A stretch of 13,530 nt of DNA from DATBDM01 sp036269915 (GTDB taxonomy: Bacteria > Actinomycetota > Thermoleophilia > Solirubrobacterales > Solirubrobacteraceae): NCBI GenBank assembly GCA_036269915.1, contig DATBDM010000227.1, positions 1-13,530 on the forward strand. The letters are read 5' to 3'. The notes below the pieces were generated by a model. The model ran no database searches. It saw only the letters and a list, made by a program, of their open reading frames with translations, and was not told the origin of the DNA. Both the position numbers and the translations under genes were made by a program. Position 1 is the stretch's first letter. Each line of letters opens with the position of its first letter. This document shows positions 5,699 to 11,957 of this stretch, one piece after another.

Positions 5699-6771
5699 CG
5701 CACGGTCTGCGGATGGATCCCGAGCGCCCGCGCCGTCGCGGGGACGTTGCCCTGGTGGTCGAGCCACGCGCGCAGCGTCTGGGCCATTCGCTCCGGGCCC
5801 GAGCCCGGGAGCGCCGCGAGCGGGGCGAGCCGGCCGGCCGCGAGCTCCGCGGCGAGCCCCGGCTCGGCGTGGACGAGTAGCGTCGCGAGGTGCTCGCCGG
5901 CGTCGAGCAGTCCGCGCTCGCCGAGGACGCCTTGTGCGGTGAGCGCGAGGACCTGTCGCGCGCGGCGCGCGCTGAGCCCCGCCGCCCGCCAGCCGAGCAC
6001 CGGGCCGAGCACCGCCCGCTCGCGCTCGAACGCGGCCGCCAGCTGCGCGCGCCGGCCGGGCGCGCCGGGGTCGGGGACGAAGGCCACGACGATGTCACCG
6101 GCGCGGCCGCGCAGCGCGTCGGGCGGCAGCACCGGGGCGCGCGGGGCATCCGGCTCCCAGGCGATGGCGGCGAGCTGGTCGGGCAGCGGCCAGCCCGCGC
6201 CGCCCGCGGCCAGCTCGACCGCCACCGGATCCGCCGCCGGGTGGCGGACCAGCAGCGCGAGCAGGGCCTGCCGGCGGCGCTCGGCCTCGTGCACCCCGGC
6301 CGCCTGCTCGGCGGCGTAGCCCTCGGCCGAGGCCGCGGAGAGCTCGTCGATGTAGGCGAACACCGCCTCGGCCAGCAGCGCGAGCGTCTCCCCATCCATG
6401 CCGGTCGCGCGGGCGCGATCCGCCGCCTGGCGCCAGGCGACCCGCGCGCCGAGCCGGTAGGCCGCGAGCAGCCCGTCGAGCGTGCGCCCCTCGCGGAACT
6501 CGTTGCGCCCGAGCTCGCGATAGAGGGTCGGGTCGAGCGGGGGCTGCGCGGCGCCGCCGATCAGCCCGACGAACTGCCGCAGCGCAGCCGCCACGCCATC
6601 GCGCAGGCCGCGCCCGAACTCGCCCTCGAGCGGCCGTCCGTAGGCGGGGACGCCGGCCCGGATCGCGGCCACGATCTCGGCCCCGAGCGCGTCCACGCCG
6701 GGCGCCAGGGCGATGCCGAGGGACTCGGGCAGCGCCTCCCACGGGCGCGCGGGGAGTCGGGCGGCGGTCAT
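5605..6771 (-). CDS. PucR/CdaR-type transcriptional regulator
   Basis: A 388-residue DNA-binding regulator on the minus strand. The N-terminal half (about 25-165) is helical and Ala-rich and contains ELGRNEFREGRTLDGLLAAY, as in regulators with an RsbRD-like sensory domain. The middle (about 170-320) is a GGDEF-like/CdaR-type linker region. The last 50 residues are a PucR C-terminal helix-turn-helix: GNVPATARALGIHPQTVRYR (about 341-360) followed by LRRLRSLLG. I start it at the ATG at 6771 (MTAARLPARPW). A longer frame to 6852 would swallow the palindrome and nearly the whole intergenic gap. It is divergent from the hydrolase/dehydrogenase operon, so it is the obvious candidate to control that operon and itself through the inverted repeat at 6782-6799. 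Its 3' end overlaps the SPW-like gene by 94 bases, tail to tail. The effector is unknown. Confidence 0.87.
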   Translation of the reverse strand: MTAARLPARPWEALPESLGIALAPGVDALGAEIVAAIRAGVPAYGRPLEGEFGRGLRDGVAAALRQFVGLIGGAAQPPLDPTLYRELGRNEFREGRTLDGLLAAYRLGARVAWRQAADRARATGMDGETLALLAEAVFAYIDELSAASAEGYAAEQAAGVHEAERRRQALLALLVRHPAADPVAVELAAGGAGWPLPDQLAAIAWEPDAPRAPVLPPDALRGRAGDIVVAFVPDPGAPGRRAQLAAAFERERAVLGPVLGWRAAGLSARRARQVLALTAQGVLGERGLLDAGEHLATLLVHAEPGLAAELAAGRLAPLAALPGSGPERMAQTLRAWLDHQGNVPATARALGIHPQTVRYRLRRLRSLLGDALDDPSARFELSLALRSS

Positions 6772-6781
6772 TTCCCCCGAA

Positions 6782-6799
6782 TTGTCACATAGGTGATAA
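6782..6799. promoter_or_regulatory. 7-4-7 inverted repeat, candidate operator between regulator and operon
   Basis: TTGTCAC-ATAG-GTGATAA is a near-perfect palindrome (one mismatched pair) in the 95-base gap between the divergent regulator (start 6771) and hydrolase (start 6867) genes. It is AT-rich in a very GC-rich surrounding and lies 11 bases upstream of the regulator start. A related half-like word, GACACATA, recurs at 6849-6856, over the putative hydrolase promoter. The half-site order (TCAC...GTGA) is the reverse of a CRP site. Confidence 0.55.
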
Positions 6800-6853
6800 A
6801 TCCGCCGGGTCGCCCCCGCGTTGATCTGCGCAGGGTGCCGCCTGTGGGACACA

Positions 6854-6859
6854 TATCCT
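6854..6859 (+). promoter_or_regulatory. -10 element of a probable leaderless start for the hydrolase operon
   Basis: TATCCT fits the TAnnnT -10 consensus and ends 7 bases before the ATG at 6867, so transcription would begin at or next to the start codon. No Shine-Dalgarno precedes this ATG, consistent with leaderless translation. No good -35 was found. Confidence 0.5.
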
Positions 6860-6866
6860 GGGTCCG

Positions 6867-7802
6867 ATGGGGCCCACCATCGTCACGCACTCGCTGCGCC
6901 TGCACGGTCACGAGGTCTGCTACCGCACCGCGGGTGAGGACGGGCCGCTCGTGCTGCTCGTGCACGGCATCACCGGCTCCGCCGCGGCGTGGGACCCGGT
7001 GACCGAGCTGCTGGCGCACGATCACCGCGTGCTGGTGCCGGACCTGCTCGGTCACGGCGATTCGGCCAAGCCGCGCGGTGACTACTCGCTCGGTGCCCAC
7101 GCCGCCGGCCTGCGCGATCTGATGATCGCGCTCGGCGAGGAGCGCGCCACCGTCGTCGGCCACTCGCTCGGCGGCGGGATCGCGATGCAGTTCGCCTACC
7201 AGTTCGCCCAGCGCGTCGAACGCCTGGCCCTTGTCTCGAGCGGCGGGCTCGGGCGCGAGGTCGGGCTGCTGCTGCGCGTTGCCGCGCTGCCCGGCGCCGC
7301 TCAGGTGCTCCCGTTCGTCGCCGCCCCCTGGCTGCGCGACGCCGGCGCGGCCGTCGCCCGCGGGCTCGGCAAGATCGGGCTGAAGGCGGGCTCGGACCTG
7401 TCGGGCATGGCACAGGGCATCGCGTCGCTCGGCTCGCGTGAGGCGCGCGCCGCGTTCACCGCCACCGTGCAGTCGGTCATCGACCCCGGCGGCCAGCGCG
7501 TCAACGCCTCCGACCGGCTCTACCTCGCCGCCGAGGTGCCGACGCTGATCGTCTGGGGCGAGCGCGACCCGATGATCCCGGTCGCGCACGCGCACGCCGC
7601 GCACGCGGCCATGCCCGGCAGCCGCCTCGAGCTGTTCGAGCAGGCGGGCCACTTCCCCTTCCACGACGACCCGGCGCGGTTCGCCGGCGTGCTGGGCGAC
7701 TTCATCGCCGGCACCGCGCCGGCCGCGATCGACGACGAGCGCACGCGCGCGCTGATGCGCGCGCACGCGGCGACACCAGTGATGACAGGAGCCACGACGT
7801 GA
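6867..7802 (+). CDS. Alpha/beta-fold hydrolase
   Basis: A 311-residue serine hydrolase of the alpha/beta superfamily, cytoplasmic, with no signal peptide. The order of motifs is canonical: oxyanion-hole region VHGITGS (32-38), DLLGHGDS (59-66), nucleophile elbow GHSLGG (S100), then a lid region (about 125-215), acid WGERDP (D234) and catalytic histidine AGHFPFHDDP (H262). The triad is complete, so the enzyme should be active on an ester, lactone, thioester or related bond; the subfamily and substrate cannot be fixed from motifs. It is first in an operon: its TGA overlaps the GTG of the acyl-CoA dehydrogenase gene (GTGA), so the two are translationally coupled. The divergent PucR-type gene probably regulates it. 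A short Ala/Thr-rich tail follows the fold. Confidence 0.9.
   Translation: MGPTIVTHSLRLHGHEVCYRTAGEDGPLVLLVHGITGSAAAWDPVTELLAHDHRVLVPDLLGHGDSAKPRGDYSLGAHAAGLRDLMIALGEERATVVGHSLGGGIAMQFAYQFAQRVERLALVSSGGLGREVGLLLRVAALPGAAQVLPFVAAPWLRDAGAAVARGLGKIGLKAGSDLSGMAQGIASLGSREARAAFTATVQSVIDPGGQRVNASDRLYLAAEVPTLIVWGERDPMIPVAHAHAAHAAMPGSRLELFEQAGHFPFHDDPARFAGVLGDFIAGTAPAAIDDERTRALMRAHAATPVMTGATT
7787..7791 (+). promoter_or_regulatory. Shine-Dalgarno of the acyl-CoA dehydrogenase gene
   Basis: AGGAG inside the end of the hydrolase gene, 7 bases before the GTG at 7799, supports that GTG as the start and a stop/start overlap of 4 bases. Confidence 0.7.
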
Positions 7803-9055
7803 GCACCACCGACCTCCCCGACCTCGACGCCCAGCCCGTGCCCGGCGGCTTCTCGATGGAGCTGACCGACGACCAGCGCGACGTGCGCGACTGGGTCCGC
7901 GGGTTCGCCGAGGGCGTCGTGCGCCCGGCCGCCGCCGAGTGGGACGAGCGCGAGGAGACGCCGTGGCCGGTGATCCAGGAGGCGGCGAAGATCGGCCTGT
8001 ACGGGTTCGAGGCGCTCGCCCAGTTCTACGCCGACCCGTCCGGCATCACGCTTCCGATCGTCAACGAGGAGCTGTTCTGGGGCGATGCCGGCATCGGCAT
8101 GGCGATCATGGGCACGACGCTCGCCGTCGCGTCGATCTTCGGGTCGGGCACCGGCGAGCAGATGGGCGAGTGGGTGCCGCAGTGCTACGGCACGGAGTCC
8201 GAGCCGAAGGTTGCGGCCTTCTGCGCGTCGGAGCCCAACGCCGGCTCGGACGTCTCGTCGATGCGCACGCGCGCGAAGTTCGACGAGGCGACGAACGAGT
8301 GGGTGCTCAACGGCCAGAAGGCCTGGGCGACCAACGGCGGCATCGCCGACGTTCATGTCGTCGTCGCGTCGGTCGACCCCGAGCTGAAGGCCCGCGGGCA
8401 GGCCGCGTTCGTCATCGGGCCCGACACCCCGGGCCTGACGATGGGCACCAAGGTCAAGAAGCATGGCCTGCGCGCCTCGCACACCGCCGACGTCTTCCTC
8501 GACGACTGCCGGATCCCCGCCGAGAACGTGCTCGGCGGCAAGGAGAAGCTCGACGAGCGAATCGCCCGCGCGCGCGAGGGCGAGCGCTCGCGCTCGCAGG
8601 CCGCGATGGGCACCTTCGAGCGCACGCGCCCGACCGTCGGCTCCCAGGCCGTCGGCATCGCGCGCGCCGCCTACGAGTACGCGCTCGCCTACGCCAAGGA
8701 CCGCGAGCAGTTCGGCAAGCCGATCATCGAGAACCAGGCGATCGCGTTCATGCTCGCCGACATGAAGCTCGAGATCGACGCCGCTCGCCTGCTCGTGTGG
8801 CGCGCGTCGTGGATGGCCCGCAGCGGCAAGGAGTTCACCTCCGCCGAGGGGTCGATGAGCAAGCTCAAGGCCGGCGAGGTCGCCGTGTGGGCGACCGATC
8901 GCGCGATGCAGATCCTCGGCGGCAACGGCTACGCGCGCGAGTTCCCGGTCGAGCGCATGCACCGCGACGCGAAGATCTACACGATCTTCGAGGGCACCTC
9001 GGAGATCCAGCGCCTCGTGATCGCGCGGGCGATCTCGGGCGCGCCGATCCGCTGA
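7799..9055 (+). CDS. Acyl-CoA dehydrogenase family flavoprotein
   Basis: A 418-residue FAD enzyme, slightly longer than the usual 380-400 because of its N-terminal lead. Family members oxidise acyl-CoA to trans-2-enoyl-CoA in beta-oxidation or branched-chain/aromatic acid breakdown, passing electrons to ETF. Domains in order are the N-terminal helical domain (about 20-135), the middle beta-domain with the FAD/substrate segment FCASEPNAGSDVSSM and NGQKAWATNGG (about 140-245), and the C-terminal helical domain (about 270-415). The C-terminal domain contains YAKDREQFGKPI, MQILGGNGYAREFPVERMHRDAK and IYTIFEGTSEIQR. The Glu in IFEGTSE (E398) is at the place of the catalytic base of medium/short-chain enzymes. 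Substrate chain type is not readable. It is coupled to the upstream hydrolase by a GTGA overlap, and the alcohol dehydrogenase follows after 18 bases. Confidence 0.94.
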   Translation: MSTTDLPDLDAQPVPGGFSMELTDDQRDVRDWVRGFAEGVVRPAAAEWDEREETPWPVIQEAAKIGLYGFEALAQFYADPSGITLPIVNEELFWGDAGIGMAIMGTTLAVASIFGSGTGEQMGEWVPQCYGTESEPKVAAFCASEPNAGSDVSSMRTRAKFDEATNEWVLNGQKAWATNGGIADVHVVVASVDPELKARGQAAFVIGPDTPGLTMGTKVKKHGLRASHTADVFLDDCRIPAENVLGGKEKLDERIARAREGERSRSQAAMGTFERTRPTVGSQAVGIARAAYEYALAYAKDREQFGKPIIENQAIAFMLADMKLEIDAARLLVWRASWMARSGKEFTSAEGSMSKLKAGEVAVWATDRAMQILGGNGYAREFPVERMHRDAKIYTIFEGTSEIQRLVIARAISGAPIR

Positions 9056-9073
9056 TGGTCGATTCTCTAGCCC

Positions 9074-10111
9074 GTGCGCGCCGCGGTCCTGCACGCCTTC
9101 GGTGAGCCGCTCGCCGTCGAGGACGTGCCGGACCCGGCGCCCGCGGACGACGGCGCGGTCGTCGCCGTCCGCGCGACCGGCGTCTGCCGCTCGGACTGGC
9201 ACGCGTGGCAGGGCCACGACGCGTCGGTCGTGCTCCCGCACGTCGGCGGCCACGAGCTCGCCGGCGAGGTCGTCGCGGTCGGCCCGCAGGTACGCTCGGT
9301 CCAGGTCGGCGACCGCGTGACCGTGCCGTTCTGCTGCGGCTGCGGCGTCTGCGAGCCATGCACACGCGGCGAGACGCAGGTGTGCGAGCGCGACCTGCAG
9401 CCAGGCTTCACGCTGTGGGGCTCGTTCGCCGAGCTCGTCGCGCTCCCGTGCGCGGACCTCAACCTCGTGCGCCTGCCGGAGGGGCTCGGCTTCGTCGCCG
9501 CGGCGGCGCTCGGCTGCCGCTTCATGACGGCGTGGGCGGCGCTGCGCGTGCACGGCCGCGTCGCCGAGGGCGAGTGGGTCGCGGTGCACGGATGCGGCGG
9601 GGTCGGGCTCTCGGCGGTGATGATCGCCGTCGCCGCGGGCGCCCGGGTGGTCGCCGTCGACATCGATCCGGCCAAGCTCGATCGGGCCCGGGAGCTGGGC
9701 GCCGCCGCGGTGGCCGACGCGTCGCGCGAGGACGCGGCCGCCGCCGTCGAGTCGCTGACCGGCGGTGGAGCGCACGTCGCGGTCGACGCGCTCGGCTCGC
9801 CCGAGACGCTCGCCGCCTCGGTGCTCGGCCTGCGCCGCCACGGGCGCCACCTCCAGGTCGGCCTGCTGCTGGCCGGCGACGAGCGGCCGCCGGTGCCGAT
9901 GGCGCGCGTGATCTCGCGCGAGCTGACGCTGCACGGCGTCCACGGGATGGCCGTGCGCCACTACCCGGGGCTGCTCGACGCCGTCGCGAGCGGCGCGCTC
10001 GACCCCGCGGCGCTCGTCGGCCGCACGCTCGCGCTCGACGACGTCGGCGCAGAGCTCGCCGCGATGGGCGGCTTCGCGACGCGGGGGCTCAGCGTCGTGG
10101 ACCGTCTCTAG
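9074..10111 (+). CDS. Zinc-dependent medium-chain alcohol dehydrogenase
   Basis: A 345-residue MDR-family oxidoreductase interconverting an alcohol and an aldehyde or ketone. Catalytic zinc ligands are visible as C38 (GVCRSDW), H60-E61 (GGHELAGEV) and C148 (ALGCRF). The structural zinc lobe is C90-C93-C96-C104 in the CxxCxxCx7C spacing. The Rossmann fold has GCGGVG (173-178), and D196 ends beta-2 (VAVDID), which favours NAD over NADP. All ligands are present, so it should be active. It starts at GTG 18 bases after the acyl-CoA dehydrogenase stop, with no clear Shine-Dalgarno. The same-strand spacing makes it the third gene of the hydrolase operon. A route from ester to alcohol to acid-CoA is imaginable, but the aldehyde-to-CoA step is missing here. 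It ends 9 bases before the convergent tRNA-Val. Confidence 0.93.
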   Translation: MRAAVLHAFGEPLAVEDVPDPAPADDGAVVAVRATGVCRSDWHAWQGHDASVVLPHVGGHELAGEVVAVGPQVRSVQVGDRVTVPFCCGCGVCEPCTRGETQVCERDLQPGFTLWGSFAELVALPCADLNLVRLPEGLGFVAAAALGCRFMTAWAALRVHGRVAEGEWVAVHGCGGVGLSAVMIAVAAGARVVAVDIDPAKLDRARELGAAAVADASREDAAAAVESLTGGGAHVAVDALGSPETLAASVLGLRRHGRHLQVGLLLAGDERPPVPMARVISRELTLHGVHGMAVRHYPGLLDAVASGALDPAALVGRTLALDDVGAELAAMGGFATRGLSVVDRL

Positions 10112-10120
10112 CCCAGCGAG

Positions 10121-10194
10121 TGGGCGGTCCCGGGCTCGAACCGGGGACCTCTTGCTTGTAAGGCAAGCGCTCTGACCAGCTGAGCTAACCGCCC
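10121..10194 (-). tRNA. tRNA-Val (anticodon UAC)
   Basis: A complete 74-nt cloverleaf on the minus strand. The acceptor stem GGGCGGT/ACCGCCC is fully paired, and the D-arm is GCTCAGCTGGTCAGAGC. The anticodon stem CTTGC/GCAAG encloses the loop CTTACAA, giving anticodon TAC. The T-arm contains GGTTCGAGCC, and the discriminator is A, as for Val. CCA is not encoded. It lies tail to tail with the alcohol dehydrogenase gene. I see no terminator beyond it, so its transcript may run antisense into that gene. Confidence 0.96.
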
Positions 10195-10206
10195 CTCCGC
10201 CGGACG

Positions 10207-10217
10207 ATGCTAGACAT
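10207..10217. promoter_or_regulatory. Overlapping divergent -10 elements for tRNA-Val and the membrane-protein gene
   Basis: ATGCTAGACAT contains TAGACA on plus (10211-10216, 8 bases before the ATG at 10225) and TAGCAT on minus (10207-10212, 12 bases before the tRNA 5' end). Each has a sensible distance to its gene. The two cores share two base pairs, so the two promoters could not be used at the same moment. -35 elements are not evident on either side. Confidence 0.4.
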
Positions 10218-10224
10218 CAACCGC

Positions 10225-10566
10225 ATGGATCGCCCGACCCTCTGGCGCGCGGGAGTGCTGCAGGCGCTGCTCATCGCCGCCGCGGCGCTCGTGCTCGGCG
10301 CCGCGCTCGACCGCTCGTTCTTCGTCCACTGGGGCTGGCTCGCGGGCCCCGGCACGTGGGCGCTGTGCGCGCTCGTCGTGGCGCGCGTGCTGCACCTGCC
10401 CGCGCTGCGGGTCCTGGTCGGCGCCGCGATCGCCGGCGTACCGAGCCTGGTCACCGTGCTGCTCGGGGCGCACTGGGCGGGCGCGCCGCTGGCGATCGCG
10501 CTCTTCGCGCTCTGGTGCGGGCGGCTCGGCGCCCGCGAGGACGACCGCGTGCCGGCGGTGGCCTGA
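10225..10566 (+). CDS. Small integral membrane protein of unknown function
   Basis: A 113-residue protein with three or four hydrophobic segments (about 10-28, 38-56, 60-80 and 86-98), Trp-containing loops (HWGWLAGPGTW) and a charged C-terminus (GAREDDRVPAVA). I do not recognise the family. A start at 10207 is possible in frame, but that ATG lies inside a likely -10 element and neither start has a Shine-Dalgarno. The ATG at 10225, 8 bases after TAGACA, fits a leaderless transcript. Its TGA overlaps the ATG of the SDR gene (TGATG), so the two are co-transcribed and probably translationally coupled. The pairing may be only organisational, as nothing in the sequence ties this protein to oxidoreductase function. 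Confidence 0.75.
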   Translation: MDRPTLWRAGVLQALLIAAAALVLGAALDRSFFVHWGWLAGPGTWALCALVVARVLHLPALRVLVGAAIAGVPSLVTVLLGAHWAGAPLAIALFALWCGRLGAREDDRVPAVA

Positions 10567-11315
10567 TGGACCTGCGGATCGAGGGGCGCGTCGCGCTCGT
10601 CACCGGCGGCTCGAAGGGGATCGGGCGCGGGATCGCGGCGGCGCTCGCCGCCGAGGGCACGCGCGTGGCGGTCGCGTCGCGCTCGCGCGAGCGGATCGAG
10701 GAGGCGGCGGCGGCGATCGGCGCGCGCGGCTACGTCTTCGACTCCGACGACCTCGACGCGGTCGACCCGCTGATCGACGCGATCGAGGCCGACCTCGGGC
10801 CGGTCGAGATCTACGTCGCCAACACCGGTGGCCCGCCGCCGGGTCCGGATCCACTCGGCTTCACGCACGAGCAGTGGGTCGCCGCGCACCGCTCGCTGCT
10901 CCTCTCGCCGATGGCGATCATCACCCGGGTGCTGCCGGGGATGCGCTCGCGCGGCTGGGGCCGCGTGGTGTCGGTCTCCTCCTCGGCCGTGCGCGAGCCG
11001 ATCCCCGCGATCCAGCTCTCCAACGCGCACCGGCCGGGCCTTATCGCGGCCTTCAAGGTGCTCGCGCGCCAGGAGGCCGCGGCGGGCGTGACGTTCAACT
11101 CGGTGCTCCCGGGCCGGATCGCCACCGACCGCATCTTCGCCAACGCCGGCTCGCGCGAGCAGGCCGAGGCCGCCGCGAGCGCGGACGTGCCCGCGGGGCG
11201 TCTCGGCACCGTCGAGGAGCTCGCCGCCGCCGCCGCGTTCCTGTGCTCGGGGCCGGCGAGCTACGTCACGGGCACGACGCTGCTCGTCGATGGCGGCCTC
11301 ACCCACAGCGTCTGA
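10566..11315 (+). CDS. SDR-family oxidoreductase with a non-canonical active site
   Basis: A 249-residue short-chain dehydrogenase/reductase, annotated in such genomes as a 3-oxoacyl-ACP reductase-like protein. The Rossmann nucleotide motif TGGSKGIG (13-20) and the NAG-type motif (ANTGG, 85-89) are present, as are the catalytic-loop serines (SVSSS, 136-140) and the C-terminal VTGTTLLVDGG (about 234-244) that closes many SDRs. The active-site YxxxK is missing: the equivalent segment is LSNAHR, so Tyr becomes S152 and Lys becomes R156. A subgroup of SDRs with LSNxxR at this place is known, so this looks ancestral rather than a fresh mutation; the reaction is nevertheless uncertain. The start at ATG 10566 is fixed by the one-base overlap with the upstream stop and by the standard N-terminus MDLRIEGRVALVTGG. 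Confidence 0.9.
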   Translation: MDLRIEGRVALVTGGSKGIGRGIAAALAAEGTRVAVASRSRERIEEAAAAIGARGYVFDSDDLDAVDPLIDAIEADLGPVEIYVANTGGPPPGPDPLGFTHEQWVAAHRSLLLSPMAIITRVLPGMRSRGWGRVVSVSSSAVREPIPAIQLSNAHRPGLIAAFKVLARQEAAAGVTFNSVLPGRIATDRIFANAGSREQAEAAASADVPAGRLGTVEELAAAAAFLCSGPASYVTGTTLLVDGGLTHSV

Positions 11316-11322
11316 GCCCGCG

Positions 11323-11871
11323 ATGCGCGCGCTCGTCCACCCGGCGCCGCCGCTCGCCGACGACGTCGTGCGGCTGCGCCCGTGGCAGGAGGCCGACGTG
11401 CCCGCTGTGGTCGAGGCGTTCGCCGATCCGCTCAACCACCGCTTCTCCTGGCCGTTCACCTCGCGCTACGGCGAGGCCGACGCGCGCCGCGCGCTCGCCG
11501 CGCAGGAGCAGGCGCGCACGCACGGCGCCGAGCTGGCGTCCGCGCTGGTCGAGCCGCGCACCGAGCTGCCGGTGCTGGGCAGCGTCTCGCTCTACGACGT
11601 CGAGCGCGACCGCGGCCGGGCGGCGATCGGCTACTGGCTCGCGCCGGCGGCACGGGGTCGCGGCGTCGCGAGCCATGCGGTCGAGCTGCTCGCGGGCTGG
11701 GCCTTCGCCGAGCTCGGCCTCGAGCGCCTGCAGATCACCTGCGACCCGGACAACCGGGGATCGCGCGCCGTCGCCGAGCGGTGCGGCTTCGCCTTCGAGC
11801 GCGTGCTTCCGGCGCACTTCCCCTACAAGGGCGCGCTGCGCGACACGGCGCTCTTCACGCGCTCACGGTGA
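11323..11871 (+). CDS. GNAT-family N-acetyltransferase (RimJ/RimL-like)
   Basis: A 182-residue acetyltransferase using acetyl-CoA. The N-terminus VVRLRPWQEADVPAVVEAF (about 16-34) is the first strand and helix of RimJ/RimL-type GNATs. Motif A is IGYWLAPAARGRGVASHAVE (about 102-121), with the pyrophosphate-binding RGRGVA loop. Motif B is LERLQITCDPDNRGSRAVAERCGF (about 134-157). These proteins acetylate protein N-termini or small amines such as antibiotics; the substrate here is open. I prefer the ATG at 11323, 7 bases after the SDR stop. An in-frame ATG at 11290 would overlap the SDR gene and add 11 unremarkable residues. It is probably the last gene of the 10225-11871 operon. Confidence 0.87.
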   Translation: MRALVHPAPPLADDVVRLRPWQEADVPAVVEAFADPLNHRFSWPFTSRYGEADARRALAAQEQARTHGAELASALVEPRTELPVLGSVSLYDVERDRGRAAIGYWLAPAARGRGVASHAVELLAGWAFAELGLERLQITCDPDNRGSRAVAERCGFAFERVLPAHFPYKGALRDTALFTRSR

Positions 11872-11918
11872 ACCTGTAACGGGCCACGGCGTGCGTGCGC
11901 GATAGCGTCCCGGGGACG

Positions 11919-11957
11919 ATGCCGGCGCGCTGCCATCGCCGAGGATCCGCCGCGTGA
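11919..11957 (+). CDS. Possible 12-residue leader peptide before the ZIP transporter gene
   Basis: ATG at 11919 opens a 12-codon frame, MPARCHRRGSAA, that stops with TGA at 11955-11957. This overlaps the GTG start (11954) of the transporter gene as GTGA. A -10-like TAGCGT lies at 11903-11908, so a transcript would begin just before this ATG. The overlap would couple translation of the two. A Cys-His pair in a leader of a metal transporter is suggestive, but in sequence this GC-rich such short frames are frequent by chance. Confidence 0.25.
   Translation: MPARCHRRGSAA

Noticed and set aside
3863..5767. 634-codon minus-strand open frame across the phosphofructokinase and SPW-like genes
   Set aside because: It spans several genes and a terminator, has shadow-type composition, and shows no domain.
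6782..6799. CRP/FNR-type binding site
   Set aside because: The half-sites read TCAC-N4-GTGA, the reverse order of the TGTGA-N6-TCACA consensus, so a CRP site is not supported.
6772..6852. 27-residue N-terminal extension of the PucR-type regulator
   Set aside because: It would place the operator-like palindrome in coding sequence and adds residues unlike the family.
7520..9961. 813-codon minus-strand open frame opposite the acyl-CoA and alcohol dehydrogenase genes
   Set aside because: It has the same shadow composition. The plus-strand frames contain complete catalytic motifs and coupled starts.
9205..10161. Plus-strand frame ending in GGPGLEPGTSCL
   Set aside because: The end is the antisense translation of tRNA-Val and the rest is a shifted-frame shadow of the alcohol dehydrogenase gene.
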